Source: Conyzicola lurida (GTDB lineage Bacteria > Actinomycetota > Actinomycetes > Actinomycetales > Microbacteriaceae). Taken from it: 64,000 nt of DNA. Shown here piece by piece: positions 35,678-45,835 of this stretch (position 1 is the first letter of the stretch; each line of letters begins with the position of its first letter). Location of the stretch: the NCBI RefSeq assembly GCF_014204935.1, contig NZ_JACHMJ010000001.1:2232001-2296000 (forward strand). Direction: 5' to 3'. Position numbers and translations under genes: made by a program. Below the pieces are notes generated by a model, which saw only the letters and a program-made list of their open reading frames with translations, searched no databases and had not been told where the DNA came from.

Positions 35678-36811
35678 ATGGACATCGAATTCGGCGCCTC
35701 GAAACGCTCGACCGTCGGCATCGAATGGGAGCTCGCCTGCGTGGACCACGCCAGCGGCGAGCTCACCCCTGCCGGTCCGGAGGTGCTCGCCCGGCTCGCC
35801 GACGACCCGGGCTCGCTGCCCCAGGTCACGGGCGAACTGCTCACCAACACGGTGGAGCTCGTGAGCGCTCCGCACGACCGGGTCGGCGACGCCGTCGACG
35901 ACCTGCGCCGCATGGTGGAGCGCGTGCGCGAGGTGACCGACCCGCTCGGAGTCGACCTGATGTGCTCCGGCACCCACCCGTTCAGCCAGTGGTTCCAGCA
36001 GGAGGTGACGCCCGACAAGGAGCGTTACGCCACCCTCATCGACCGCACCCAGTGGTGGGGCCGCCAGATGATGATCTGGGGCGTGCACATGCACGTCGGC
36101 ATCGAGGACCACCGCAAGGCGCTGCCGATCATCAACGGACTGCTGCCCTACTACCCGCACTTCCAGGCCATCTCGGCGTCGAGCCCGTTCTGGTCGGGCG
36201 AGGCCACCGGCTACGCCTCGAGCCGCACGATGCTGTTCCAGCAGCTGCCCACGGCCGGGCTCCCGCCCCAGCTCGGCAGCTGGGAGGAGTACGAGCGCCT
36301 GGTCGCCGACCTCACCCACGTCGGGGTCATCGACGACCACTCCGAACTGCGCTGGGACCTGCGGCCGTCGCCCAAGTGGGGAACGGTCGAGATCCGGTTC
36401 TGCGACGGGCTGTCGACCACGACGGAGGTGGCGTCGGTCGCGGCGCTCGCCCAGTGTCTGGTCGAGGAGCTCTCGCAGAAGCTCGACCGCGGCGAAGACC
36501 TGCCCACGCTGCAGCCGTGGTTCGTGCGCGAGAACAAGTGGCGCGCGGCCCGGTACGGCATGGAGGCGATCATCATCCTCGACGCCGAGGGCAACGAGAC
36601 CCTCGTGACCGACGACCTGCGCGCGATCATGGAACGTCTCACCCCGATCGCCGATTCGCTCGGCTGTCTCGAGGAGCTGTGGGGCATCGAGAGAATCCTC
36701 GACGGCGGTGCGAGCTACCAGCGCCAGCTCGGGGTCGCCGCCGACACCGGCGGCAGCCTCAAGGCCGTCGTCGCGTCGCTCGTCTCCGAGCTGCGCGAGG
36801 GCGGCGCCTGA
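35678..36811 (+). CDS. YbdK-type carboxylate-amine ligase (glutamate-cysteine ligase family 2)
   Basis: A 377-residue ATP-dependent ligase of the YbdK/EgtA-like GCS2 family. Motifs: STVGIEWELACVD, TGELLTNTVELVS, CSGTHPFSQW, MIWGVHMHVGIED, SSPFWSGEATGYAS, RWDLRPSPKWGTVEIRFCDG. E. coli YbdK forms gamma-glutamylcysteine weakly in vitro; the physiological product is unknown. The ATG at 35678 is preferred to earlier frames because the conserved N-terminal begins there. Stands alone. Confidence 0.9.
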   Translation: MDIEFGASKRSTVGIEWELACVDHASGELTPAGPEVLARLADDPGSLPQVTGELLTNTVELVSAPHDRVGDAVDDLRRMVERVREVTDPLGVDLMCSGTHPFSQWFQQEVTPDKERYATLIDRTQWWGRQMMIWGVHMHVGIEDHRKALPIINGLLPYYPHFQAISASSPFWSGEATGYASSRTMLFQQLPTAGLPPQLGSWEEYERLVADLTHVGVIDDHSELRWDLRPSPKWGTVEIRFCDGLSTTTEVASVAALAQCLVEELSQKLDRGEDLPTLQPWFVRENKWRAARYGMEAIIILDAEGNETLVTDDLRAIMERLTPIADSLGCLEELWGIERILDGGASYQRQLGVAADTGGSLKAVVASLVSELREGGA

Positions 36812-36824
36812 GGCTGCCCGCCCG

Positions 36825-37628
36825 CTAGGAGTTCTTCTCGTCGCGCCAGGCCAGCCAGTCGGCCACGCGCGCCGTGTCGTACTTCGGACCGGAGAGTCCC
36901 ACGGTGAACAGGGTCGCACCGAGCGCGAGCTTCTCCTCGGCCTCGGCGGGGGTCGCCTTGCCGATCTCCGTCGAGATCTCGATCTGCGAGGTGTCCCGTC
37001 CCACGGACTCGCCGTGCTCGGCGAGGATGCCGAGCTTGCGCTCGAGGGTCGCGGCGTCGCCGAAGCTGTGCCAGATGTCGGCGTGCTTCGCGACGATGCG
37101 CAGCGTCTTCTTCTCGCCGCCGCCGCCGATGAGCACGGGGATCTTGCGGGTGGGTGCCGGGTTGAGCTTGCCCCAGCGGTCCTCGATCACGGGCAGCGCC
37201 TCGGCGAGGGCGTCGAGACGCTGGCCGACGGTGCCGAACTCGTAGCCGTACTCGTCGTAGTCACGCTCGAACCAGCCGGAGCCGGTGCCGAAGATGAACC
37301 GGCCGACGCCCGTGTCCTTCGCGCTGATGTGGTCGATCGTGCGGGCCATGTCGGCCTGCAGGTTCGCGTTGCGGTAGCTGTTGCAGTTGACGAGCGCGCC
37401 GATCTCGACGCGGTTCGTCTGCTCGGCGAGGGCGGCGAGCATGGTCCACGACTCGAAGTGCAGGCCGTCGGGCTCGCCGCTGAGCGGGTAGAAGTGATCC
37501 CAGTTGAACAGGATGTCGGCTCCGAGCTCTTCCAGCTCGGCGGCGGTCTCTCGGATGTGGGCGTACTCGGCATGCTGGGGTGCGATCTGCACGCCGATGC
37601 GGACGGGACGTGTGGCAGCGGTTGTCAT
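36825..37628 (-). CDS. LLM-class F420-dependent oxidoreductase
   Basis: A 267-residue luciferase-like TIM barrel. The start RPVRIGVQIAPQHAEYAHIR and ADILFNWDHFYPL, the AKDTGVGRFIFGTGSGWFERD stretch and KIPVLIGGGGEKKTLRI are typical of the F420-binding LLM group. It probably oxidises or reduces a small carbonyl or alcohol using coenzyme F420; substrate unknown. It starts 9 bases before the end of the lipoprotein gene upstream, so the two may be cotranscribed. Confidence 0.88.
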   Translation of the reverse strand: MTTAATRPVRIGVQIAPQHAEYAHIRETAAELEELGADILFNWDHFYPLSGEPDGLHFESWTMLAALAEQTNRVEIGALVNCNSYRNANLQADMARTIDHISAKDTGVGRFIFGTGSGWFERDYDEYGYEFGTVGQRLDALAEALPVIEDRWGKLNPAPTRKIPVLIGGGGEKKTLRIVAKHADIWHSFGDAATLERKLGILAEHGESVGRDTSQIEISTEIGKATPAEAEEKLALGATLFTVGLSGPKYDTARVADWLAWRDEKNS

Positions 37629-37637
37629 TGCGCCAGC

Positions 37638-38507
37638 CTATGACGGCGCGACCCTTCCGAGCTCGATTCCCGCTGTGTCGAAGAACACGAGTTGCGAATC
37701 CGTGAGACCCGCGGTGGATGCCGCGGCGAGCCAGTTCGGCACGGCGGCGCCGTCGCAGCCGATCAGCGTGCTCGGTCCGGCCGTCGCGAGGATCCGGCCG
37801 TCGTCGCCCACCACCCAGCGTCCGCTGCCGCCGTTGCAGCCGTCGGAGCCGGTCCAGCTCCCGTCCTCCGCGAGTTCGACGAAGGGCTGGTCGGGCGAGT
37901 AGTCGCCCGCCGGTTCCCAGCGTCCGACGAGCGCGGCGGCATCGGCGGGCTCGACGCCGTCGGGGAGCGGCGCGGCCTCCGCGAAGAGCGCCTCGATCTC
38001 GGGCGTGACCTCGGGGGCGCGCAGGTAGTCGTCGCTGATGCTGTCGTTGGCCGGCGGGGCGCCGTCGACGCGGAGCACGGCCACCACGGCACCGTCGCTG
38101 TCGAGGAGTTCGACCTCGGCCGCGTCATCCACGAGCCTGAAGCCTCGCGCGGCGTAGAGCCACTCGAGCGACGCCACGGGGATCGCGGGGTTCTCGGTGA
38201 GACATCCGGTGCCGAGTCCTCCGGACACGTCGGCGAGGAAGGCGCCGCCCGCCGCCCGCCAGTCGCCGGTCGCGACTCCGCACGCGGTCCAGACCGTGAG
38301 GTCGCGCCCGTCGAGCCGCAGGTACGCCTCGTCGCCCGAACCGTCGGCCTCGGTGACGCGCCAGAGGTTGACGAGTGGCAGCGCGGACACGGCACCGGTC
38401 GACGCGGGCCCCGACTCGGGCGGAGTGGCGGCCGGTATCGAGGGCGGTGCCGCCACGCACCCGGTGAGCACCAGCACCGCGATCGCGACGGGGAAGACTC
38501 GTCTCAT
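37638..38507 (-). CDS. META/HslJ-like lipoprotein
   Basis: A 289-residue lipoprotein with signal MRRVFPVAIAVLVL and lipobox LTGC (Cys about 17), then a Pro/Ala/Ser linker. The C-terminal part, LVGRWEPAGDYSPDQPFVEL and WTGSDGCNGGSGRWVVGDDG, matches the META/HslJ pattern (a compact beta fold in putative stress or secretion lipoproteins). A similar but weaker segment occurs in the first half, so two tandem domains are possible. Function not known. Confidence 0.78.
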   Translation of the reverse strand: MRRVFPVAIAVLVLTGCVAAPPSIPAATPPESGPASTGAVSALPLVNLWRVTEADGSGDEAYLRLDGRDLTVWTACGVATGDWRAAGGAFLADVSGGLGTGCLTENPAIPVASLEWLYAARGFRLVDDAAEVELLDSDGAVVAVLRVDGAPPANDSISDDYLRAPEVTPEIEALFAEAAPLPDGVEPADAAALVGRWEPAGDYSPDQPFVELAEDGSWTGSDGCNGGSGRWVVGDDGRILATAGPSTLIGCDGAAVPNWLAAASTAGLTDSQLVFFDTAGIELGRVAPS

Positions 38508-38659
38508 GCGGCGAGCCTAGGCGCGGGCGTGCCTGAGCGAAACCCAACGTTTTCGGGGGTTCGGACGTGCCGAGGGCTAAACCCGGCAGCGCGGTGCCCG
38601 ATCGGCGTCACGCCGCCGGTCAAGCGACAGCGCGGCGCCGAATCAGCGGCGCAGCTTGG

Positions 38660-40264
38660 CTAGCGCCCGAGGAACTTCTGCAGCGACGCGAGTTCGTCCT
38701 CGCTCGGGCCGCCTGCCGGGGGCTTTGCGCCACCGAGGCCGAAGCCCGAGCCCTTGGGGGCGGCCGAGGCGGCGGGTCCGGCCGCGAGCGCGGCGTTCTC
38801 CGCGGCACGCTTGGCCGGGTTGCCCGACTTGGAGCCCTTCTTCTTCGGCGCCTGCTGCTTGCCGAACTTCTGGCCGGGGATCGGTCCCATGCCGGGGATG
38901 TTGGGCACGCCGCCCTTGGCGACGGTCTTCATCATCTTCGCCGCCTGGTCGAAACGGTTGACGAGGGCGTTGACCTCGGTCACCGTCGTGCCGGAACCGC
39001 GCGCGATGCGCACGCGGCGCGAGCCGTTGAGCAGCTTGGGGGTGCGGCGCTCGGCGAGGGTCATCGACTGGATGATCGCCTCGGTGCGGGTGATCTCCGA
39101 CTCGTCGAAGTTGTCGAGCTGCTCGCGCATTCCCTTGGCGCCCGGCAGCATGCCGAGCATCGCCTTCATCGAGCCCATCTTCTTGAGCTGTTGCATCTGG
39201 CTGAGGAAGTCCTCGAGCGTGAAGCTGTCGGTCGCGAATTTCTCCGCGATCTTCATCGACTCTTCTTCGTCGAAGTTCTTCTGCGCCTGCTCGATGAGAG
39301 TCAGGATGTCGCCGAGATCGAGGATGCGGCTCGCCATGCGGTCGGGGTAGAAGGGCTCGAAGTCGTCGAGCGATTCACCCGTGGAGGCGAAGATGATGGG
39401 GCGACCGGTGACCGAGGCGACGGACAGGGCGGCGCCACCGCGCGCGTCGCCGTCGAGCTTCGTCAGCACGACGGCCGTGAAGTCGACACCGGCCTGGAAG
39501 GCCTTGGCCGTGGCGACGGCGTCCTGGCCGATCATGGCGTCGATCACGAAGAAGACCTCGTCGGGGTCGATGGCCTTGCGGATGTCGGAGGCCTGCTTCA
39601 TCAGCTCGGCGTCGACACCGAGGCGGCCGGCCGTGTCGACGATGACCACGTCGTACTGTTTGTCCTTGGCGTACTTGAGCGCGTCCTTCGCCACCTTGAC
39701 CGGGTCGCCGCCCTTGCTGCCGCCGAAGAACCCGCGGCTGGGCGTGGGGTCTTCGCCGGAGGTGTTGCCGGCCTCGGGCGCGAAGATCGCGACACCGGCC
39801 TGCTCGGCGACGACGGTCAGCTGCGTGACCGCGTTCGGGCGCTGGAGGTCGGCGGCGACGAGCAGCGGCGTGTGGTTCTGGCCGGCGAGCCACTTGGCGA
39901 GCTTGCCCGCGAGGGTGGTCTTACCCGCACCCTGCAGGCCGGCGAGCATGATGATCGTCGGTCCGGTCTTGGCGAACTCGATACGGCGCGCCTCGCCGCC
40001 GAGGATCGCGACGAGCTCGTCGTTGACGATCTGCACGACCTGCTGCGACGGGTTGAGCGCTTTCGAGACCTCGTCGCCGAGGGCGCGTTCGCGCACCTTG
40101 CCGGTGAAGTCCTTGACGACGTCGAGTGCGACGTCGGCGTCGAGCAGGGCGCGACGGATCTCGCGTACCGTGCCGTCGACGTCGGCGGGGCTGAGCTTGC
40201 CCTTGCCGCGCAGGTTCTTAAAGGTTTCCGACAGACGGTCGGAGAGATTTCCAAAGGTGGCCAT
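38660..40264 (-). CDS. ffh: Signal recognition particle protein Ffh
   Basis: A 534-residue GTPase that, with 4.5S RNA, delivers signal peptides to FtsY. Motifs: GLQGAGKTTLAGKLAKW (G1), VAADLQRPNAVTQL (G2), DTAGRLGVDAEL (G3), LTKLDGDARGGAAL (G4) and the methionine-rich M domain (about 330-460). Two oddities: an insert of about 20 Gly/Ser/Asp/Pro-rich residues (about 167-187) in the G domain after FAPEAGN, and a long Ala/Gly/Lys tail. Length of related actinobacterial Ffh is about 515-530. Confidence 0.95.
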   Translation of the reverse strand: MATFGNLSDRLSETFKNLRGKGKLSPADVDGTVREIRRALLDADVALDVVKDFTGKVRERALGDEVSKALNPSQQVVQIVNDELVAILGGEARRIEFAKTGPTIIMLAGLQGAGKTTLAGKLAKWLAGQNHTPLLVAADLQRPNAVTQLTVVAEQAGVAIFAPEAGNTSGEDPTPSRGFFGGSKGGDPVKVAKDALKYAKDKQYDVVIVDTAGRLGVDAELMKQASDIRKAIDPDEVFFVIDAMIGQDAVATAKAFQAGVDFTAVVLTKLDGDARGGAALSVASVTGRPIIFASTGESLDDFEPFYPDRMASRILDLGDILTLIEQAQKNFDEEESMKIAEKFATDSFTLEDFLSQMQQLKKMGSMKAMLGMLPGAKGMREQLDNFDESEITRTEAIIQSMTLAERRTPKLLNGSRRVRIARGSGTTVTEVNALVNRFDQAAKMMKTVAKGGVPNIPGMGPIPGQKFGKQQAPKKKGSKSGNPAKRAAENAALAAGPAASAAPKGSGFGLGGAKPPAGGPSEDELASLQKFLGR

Positions 40265-40363
40265 GATCGCACCAGTTTAACCGCGCGCGGGCCGTCTCGC
40301 CGCGCGCTGACCGAACCCGAGAAAATTTTCCCCCGCGCGCACCCCGTGTCATACCCTGAAGAG

Positions 40364-40885
40364 ATGCCTCTCATCGTGCCCTTCGGTACCGGATCGCCGT
40401 CCATCGACCCCAGCGCGTGGGTCGCCCCGAACGCCACACTCGTCGGCGCCGTCACCGTGGACGCCCACGCGAGCGTCTTCTACGGCGCTGTGCTGCGGGC
40501 GGACATCGGCGAGATCCACCTCGGCCCGGGCAGCAACGTGCAGGACAACGTGACGATGCACATCGACGGCGGCGGCCGGGTCGAGATCGGCTCGCGGGTG
40601 AGCGTCGGGCACGGCGCCATCCTGCACGGCTGCACCGTCGAAGACGACTGCCTCATCGGTATGGGGTCGACCGTGCTGAACGGCGCCGTGATCGGCGCAG
40701 GATCCCTCGTCGCCGCCGGCGCCGTCGTGCTCGAGAACACGGTGATCCCCCCGGGCTCGCTCGTCGTCGGAGTACCCGCCAAGGTCGCCCGCCAGCTCTC
40801 CGCGGGGGAACGCGCCGGCCTCGTCGACAACGCGCGCCGCTACGCCGAAATCAGCCCCGCCCACCGAGCGGCGAACGGCGGCTGA
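40364..40885 (+). CDS. Gamma-carbonic anhydrase-like hexapeptide protein
   Basis: A 173-residue left-handed beta-helix trimer subunit. Hexapeptide repeats run from about residue 15 to 135. Zinc ligands of the gamma-class are visible: RADIGEIHLGPGSNVQDNV followed by MHID, and VGHGAILHGC. It is likely to hydrate CO2 or bind a metal without strong catalysis, as in related YrdA proteins. ATG 40364 has GAAGAG upstream. A HAD phosphatase follows after 71 bases. Confidence 0.88.
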   Translation: MPLIVPFGTGSPSIDPSAWVAPNATLVGAVTVDAHASVFYGAVLRADIGEIHLGPGSNVQDNVTMHIDGGGRVEIGSRVSVGHGAILHGCTVEDDCLIGMGSTVLNGAVIGAGSLVAAGAVVLENTVIPPGSLVVGVPAKVARQLSAGERAGLVDNARRYAEISPAHRAANGG

Positions 40886-40956
40886 ACGGGGTCGGCGGTG
40901 TGACGTAGCCTGAGCAGGCCGCTTCAGGGCACACCCCGACCCGCAAGGAACCACCC

Positions 40957-41823
40957 GTGACGTCTCTCGCGCCCGCCGGCCGCTACTCCGACTGGCAGCC
41001 CGCCCCCGTGCAACTCGTGGTCTCCGACCTCGACGGCACGTTCCTGGGAACGACGGAGACACCGTCGACGACGGTCACGGATGCCGCGGCCGCCCTAGTC
41101 GCAGCCGGTATCCGTTTCTCGTTCGCCACGGGGCGTCTGCCCGCCGGACTCCCCGACCTTGCCGAACTCGCTGCCGGCCCGCACATCGTGCACAACGGTG
41201 CCCAGGTCGTCGAACAGTCGCCGGCCGGCCACGCGACCACCTTCTCCCTCGCCCCGGAACAGGCGACGCTGCTGGCCGCGGTCTGCCGCCGGTACGACGT
41301 CTACGCCGAGTTCTACACCGAGGCGGGGTTCTACGTCACCAGCCGCGACCCGCTGGCCGACGGCGCGTGGGAGCTGATGATGGGCAGCCCGATCGGCATC
41401 GTCACCGACGAGGTCATCGCGGCCACGACGATCCTCAAGGCCACCATCGCCGACTACACCGGAGTGCACACCCCGGCGCTCATGGTCGAGATCGCCGCGA
41501 TCGGACTCGCCGGCGAGGAGTCGACCGCACCCGCCCTGCCCGACGCCGTGTTCATCAACGCGACGGCGCCCGGCGTCTCGAAGGGCGCCACCCTCCGCTG
41601 GCTCTGCGACCGGCTCGGCATCCCTCTTGCCGCGGTCGCCGCGATCGGCGACGGCCGCAACGACTCGTCGATGTTCCAGATCGTCGGCACCGCGATCGCG
41701 ATGGGCAGCGCCCCCGACGACGTCGTGGCACTCGCGCACTTCGTCGCGCCCGACGTGTTCGACGACGGTGCCGCCGTCGCGATGCGGGCGCTGCTCGAGG
41801 CCCGCGCGGACGACGCGGCCTGA
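40957..41823 (+). CDS. HAD-superfamily (Cof-type) phosphatase
   Basis: A 288-residue class IIB HAD hydrolase. Motif I is VVSDLDGTFLGTTETP, motif II is RFSFATGRLPAGL, motif III Lys in SKGATLRWLC and motif IV is IGDGRNDSSMFQIV. The cap lies between II and III (about 95-195). Such enzymes dephosphorylate sugar phosphates or FMN; the substrate is not set. GTG start with AAGGAA upstream. It ends 18 bases from the convergent ftsY. Confidence 0.88.
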   Translation: MTSLAPAGRYSDWQPAPVQLVVSDLDGTFLGTTETPSTTVTDAAAALVAAGIRFSFATGRLPAGLPDLAELAAGPHIVHNGAQVVEQSPAGHATTFSLAPEQATLLAAVCRRYDVYAEFYTEAGFYVTSRDPLADGAWELMMGSPIGIVTDEVIAATTILKATIADYTGVHTPALMVEIAAIGLAGEESTAPALPDAVFINATAPGVSKGATLRWLCDRLGIPLAAVAAIGDGRNDSSMFQIVGTAIAMGSAPDDVVALAHFVAPDVFDDGAAVAMRALLEARADDAA

Positions 41824-41841
41824 CTAGACCGCTCGGCCTGG

Positions 41842-42720
<879 letters not shown>

Positions 42721-42797
42721 GTGCCGATTCTACCGACGCGAGCGCGAGGGGCCGCGCCAGCTAGTCTGGCCCACACGACACTCACCCGGGGGAACCG

Positions 42798-43427
42798 ATG
42801 ACCGTGCAGACTCTCAGGCCTCAAGCGCCGCCGCTCTCGCAGTACGGCGTGGGCGTGCTCGCCCTCGTCGCGATCGTGATCGTCGCCAGCCTGTCGTACG
42901 ACGACGCCCTGCTCGCCTTCTTCTGGTTCGGCGCGGGGACGCTCGTGCTGATCGCCGTGGTCGCCGTGTTCCTCGCGCTCCACCGGCAGAACTCGTCGAT
43001 CTCGCTGGAGCCCGGCGCGGTCTGGCACCGCAGCCTGTTCGGGCGCACACGACGCGTCGACGCGACATCCGTGGCGACCGTACTCGTCATCGACAGCTAC
43101 TCGACCCTGGTCAACCCGATCTCCCGCACGCGTGCCCACGAACCGACGACGTTCTTCCTCGACCACACCGGGGCGACCGTCCTGCGCCTGCGTGGCAGCC
43201 TGTGGAGCACCGAGGCGATGAGCGCCGTCGTCGCCTCGGTCACCGCCGTCACGCCCGCCCGGGTCGTGAACGAGATCTCGGCGACGCCGCAGTCGGTGAG
43301 TGCCCAGTACCCGCGCGCCATCAGCTTCTTCGAGGCACACCCGATGCTCGTCGCCGTGATCGTCAGCGCGACGGCTCTTGTACTCCTGATCGTTGTGCTC
43401 GTCGCCGTCGCCTTCGCCCTCTCCTAG
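42798..43427 (+). CDS. Membrane protein, paralogue of 45199-45780
   Basis: A 209-residue protein with two N-terminal helices (about 15-58), a soluble beta-rich domain (about 60-180) and one C-terminal helix. The soluble domain contains SLFGRTRRVDATSVATVLVI and FFLDHTGATVLRLRGSLWST, closely paralleling the protein at 45199. Such a PH-like, bPH-type domain is a guess. Function unknown. It lies upstream of the TreS-like amylase in the same direction (61-base gap). Confidence 0.78.
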   Translation: MTVQTLRPQAPPLSQYGVGVLALVAIVIVASLSYDDALLAFFWFGAGTLVLIAVVAVFLALHRQNSSISLEPGAVWHRSLFGRTRRVDATSVATVLVIDSYSTLVNPISRTRAHEPTTFFLDHTGATVLRLRGSLWSTEAMSAVVASVTAVTPARVVNEISATPQSVSAQYPRAISFFEAHPMLVAVIVSATALVLLIVVLVAVAFALS

Positions 43428-43488
43428 CGAGGCCGCTGTCGAGACCGCTTTCCTAGCGACATTGAGGTCCGCTCGATAGCGTTGCACG

Positions 43489-45162
43489 ATGAGGATCACC
43501 GATACCAGCGACCTGTGGTGGAAGACCGCCGTCATCTACTGCCTCGACGTCGAGACGTTCATGGACTGGAACGACGACGGGGTCGGCGACTTCGAGGGCC
43601 TGTCGCACCGCATGGACTACCTCGCCGAACTCGGTGTCACCTGCCTCTGGCTGATGCCCTTCTACCCGACGCCCGACCAGGACGACGGCTACGACATCTC
43701 CGACTTCTACGGCGTCGACCCGCGGCTCGGCAACCACGGCGACTTCGTCGAGGTCGTCCGCACCGCCCGCGACCGGGGTATGCGCGTCATCATCGACCTC
43801 GTCGTCAACCACACCTCCGACAAGCACCCGTGGTTCCAGGCCGCGCGGTCGAGTAAGAGCTCCCCGTACCGCGACTACTACGTCTGGCGTGACGAGCCGC
43901 CGGCCAACCCCGCCGCCTCGGTTTTCCCCGGCGAGGAGTCGGGCGTCTGGAACTTCGACGAGCGCACCGGCCAGTACTATCTGCACAGCTTCTACAGCCA
44001 CCAGCCCGATCTCAACGTCGCGAACCCCAAGGTGCGCGAGGAACTCGAGAAGATCATCGGCTTCTGGCTGCAACTCGGTGTGTCCGGCTTCCGCGTCGAC
44101 GCCGTGCCGTTCCTGCTCGACCCCAGCGGCGTGATGCCGGGCAAGGGCGAGCTGACCGACCCGATGGGGTTCCTCCGCTCGCTCCGTGCCTTCCTCGGCC
44201 GCCGCTCGGGCGAGGCGATCCTGCTCGGCGAGGCGAACCTGCCGCACGAGGACCAGGTCGACTACTTCGGCGGCGAGGACGGCGACGCTCTGACCATGCA
44301 ATTCGACTTCGTGGTGATGGCGAACCTCTACCTGTCGCTCGCCCGCGCCGACGCGCGGCCGCTCGCGGCGGCGCTGGCCGACCGTCCCCCGATCGCCATC
44401 GGGTCGCAGTGGGCGAACTTCGTGCGCAACCACGACGAACTCACCCTCGACAAACTGAGCGACGACGAGCGCGAGGAGGTCTTCGCCGCGTTCGCCCCCG
44501 AGCAGAGGATGCGCGTCTACGACCGCGGCATCGTGCGACGTCTGCCGCCCATGCTCGACGGCGATCCCCGCCGCATCCGCATGGTGTACAGCCTGCTCTT
44601 CTCGCTCCCGGGCACCCCGGTTCTGTTCTACGGCGAGGAGCTCGGCATGGGCGAGAACCTCGACATCCCCGGGCGGCAGTCGGTGCGCAGCCCGATGCAG
44701 TGGACCGCCGAGAAGAACGGCGGCTTCTCGAACGCCCGACCCTCCCGGCTCGCGGCCCCGGTCACCGGCGGCGGCTACTCCCCCGAGCACGTCAACGCCT
44801 CGGTGCAGCGTCACGACCCCGATTCGATGCTGCGGTTCATGCGCACCCTCATCGAGCGATACCGGGCGTCGGCGGAGATCGGCTGGGGCGATTTCACCCT
44901 GCTCGAGCAGGACGACCCCGCCGTGCTCGCGCACCGGGTGACGGGAGCCGAGGGCACCATGGTCGCGGTGCACAACCTCGGCCCCGAACCGACGACGGTC
45001 ACACTCGCCCTCGATCTCGACGACGACCACCGTCTGGTGGACCTGCTCCTCGACGGCAGCATCACCACCCCCTCGCCGAAAGGGCGGGTCGAACTCGCCC
45101 TCGAGGGCTACGGCTATCGCTGGCTGCGGGTACTCGCGCCGGGAGAGAAGCGCCTGAGCTGA
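43489..45162 (+). CDS. GH13 alpha-amylase family, trehalose synthase-like
   Basis: A 557-residue GH13 enzyme resembling trehalose synthase (maltose isomerase). The TIM barrel has WWKTAVIYCLDVETFMDWN, VIIDLVVNHTSD, FRVDAVPFLLD (nucleophile Asp), LLGEANLPHEDQV (acid/base Glu) and FVRNHDELTLDKL (third acid). The C-terminal beta domain ends GYRWLRVLAPGEK. TreS of other Actinobacteria starts WYKDAVIYELHVRSF; here ELHV is CLDV. It may isomerise maltose or hydrolyse alpha-glucans. It has no maltokinase neighbour and is flanked by two paralogous membrane proteins. Confidence 0.87.
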   Translation: MRITDTSDLWWKTAVIYCLDVETFMDWNDDGVGDFEGLSHRMDYLAELGVTCLWLMPFYPTPDQDDGYDISDFYGVDPRLGNHGDFVEVVRTARDRGMRVIIDLVVNHTSDKHPWFQAARSSKSSPYRDYYVWRDEPPANPAASVFPGEESGVWNFDERTGQYYLHSFYSHQPDLNVANPKVREELEKIIGFWLQLGVSGFRVDAVPFLLDPSGVMPGKGELTDPMGFLRSLRAFLGRRSGEAILLGEANLPHEDQVDYFGGEDGDALTMQFDFVVMANLYLSLARADARPLAAALADRPPIAIGSQWANFVRNHDELTLDKLSDDEREEVFAAFAPEQRMRVYDRGIVRRLPPMLDGDPRRIRMVYSLLFSLPGTPVLFYGEELGMGENLDIPGRQSVRSPMQWTAEKNGGFSNARPSRLAAPVTGGGYSPEHVNASVQRHDPDSMLRFMRTLIERYRASAEIGWGDFTLLEQDDPAVLAHRVTGAEGTMVAVHNLGPEPTTVTLALDLDDDHRLVDLLLDGSITTPSPKGRVELALEGYGYRWLRVLAPGEKRLS

Positions 45163-45198
45163 CGCGCCGGAATGTGCCCGCGGCGTAGTCTTGTCGGC

Positions 45199-45780
45199 AT
45201 GCAGACGGTCACGCCCTCGAGGGCGAACTACGCACGGTCGGTCCTCGCGACTTCCGGCATCGCGGTGCTGTTCGTGGTGATCGCGTTCGGCCGGCTCCGG
45301 GGCGAATCGCTCATGGTCGGCGTCGCCGTGATCGCCGTGACGTTCGCGGTCATGTTGCTCGGCGTCTTCCTGTTCTTCCACAACACGAAAATCGTCTGCG
45401 CGCCGGGGCGCATCGTCCGTTCAAACCTGTTCGGCGCGAAAACCGAGATCGGCACATCGGATGTCGGAACCGTCGTCCTGGTCGAACGTCTCACGGGCGC
45501 CACCCAGCAACCGGCCCCGTCGCTCCTCCTGCTCGACGAGGGCGGCAAGCCGCTCCTCCGGCTGCGCGGGGAGCTCTGGTCGATCGACGCCATGGGCGCC
45601 GTGGGCGGGTCGATGCTGCAGACGCCCGAGGTCATCTCGGAACCGATCACGACCGGCGAGCTGCGCCGGCGCCACCCGCTCTCGATCCCCCTGTGGGAGG
45701 CGCACCCCGTCGTCACGAGCCTGCTCGTCGCGCTCGCGATCGTCGTCGCGGTCGCCGTCATCGCCTTCGTGATCGCCTAG
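45199..45780 (+). CDS. Membrane protein, paralogue of 42798-43427
   Basis: A 193-residue protein with the same plan as that at 42798: two N-terminal helices (about 14-60), a soluble domain with NLFGAKTEIGTSDVGTVVLV and LLDEGGKPLLRLRGELWSID, and a single C-terminal helix after WEAHPVVTSLL. Start at ATG 45199; an ATG nine codons earlier is less likely. It is 36 bases downstream of the amylase. Unknown function. Confidence 0.78.
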   Translation: MQTVTPSRANYARSVLATSGIAVLFVVIAFGRLRGESLMVGVAVIAVTFAVMLLGVFLFFHNTKIVCAPGRIVRSNLFGAKTEIGTSDVGTVVLVERLTGATQQPAPSLLLLDEGGKPLLRLRGELWSIDAMGAVGGSMLQTPEVISEPITTGELRRRHPLSIPLWEAHPVVTSLLVALAIVVAVAVIAFVIA

Positions 45781-45835
45781 CGCCTCCCGGCGTCACTCGC
45801 GGACACCGTTCACCCGGGTGCGGCAGGATAGAAGC

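Noticed and set aside
43489-45162. Full trehalose operon (TreS with maltokinase or GlgE)
   Set aside because: No maltokinase, GlgE or GlgB gene is in the window; only the TreS-like enzyme is present.
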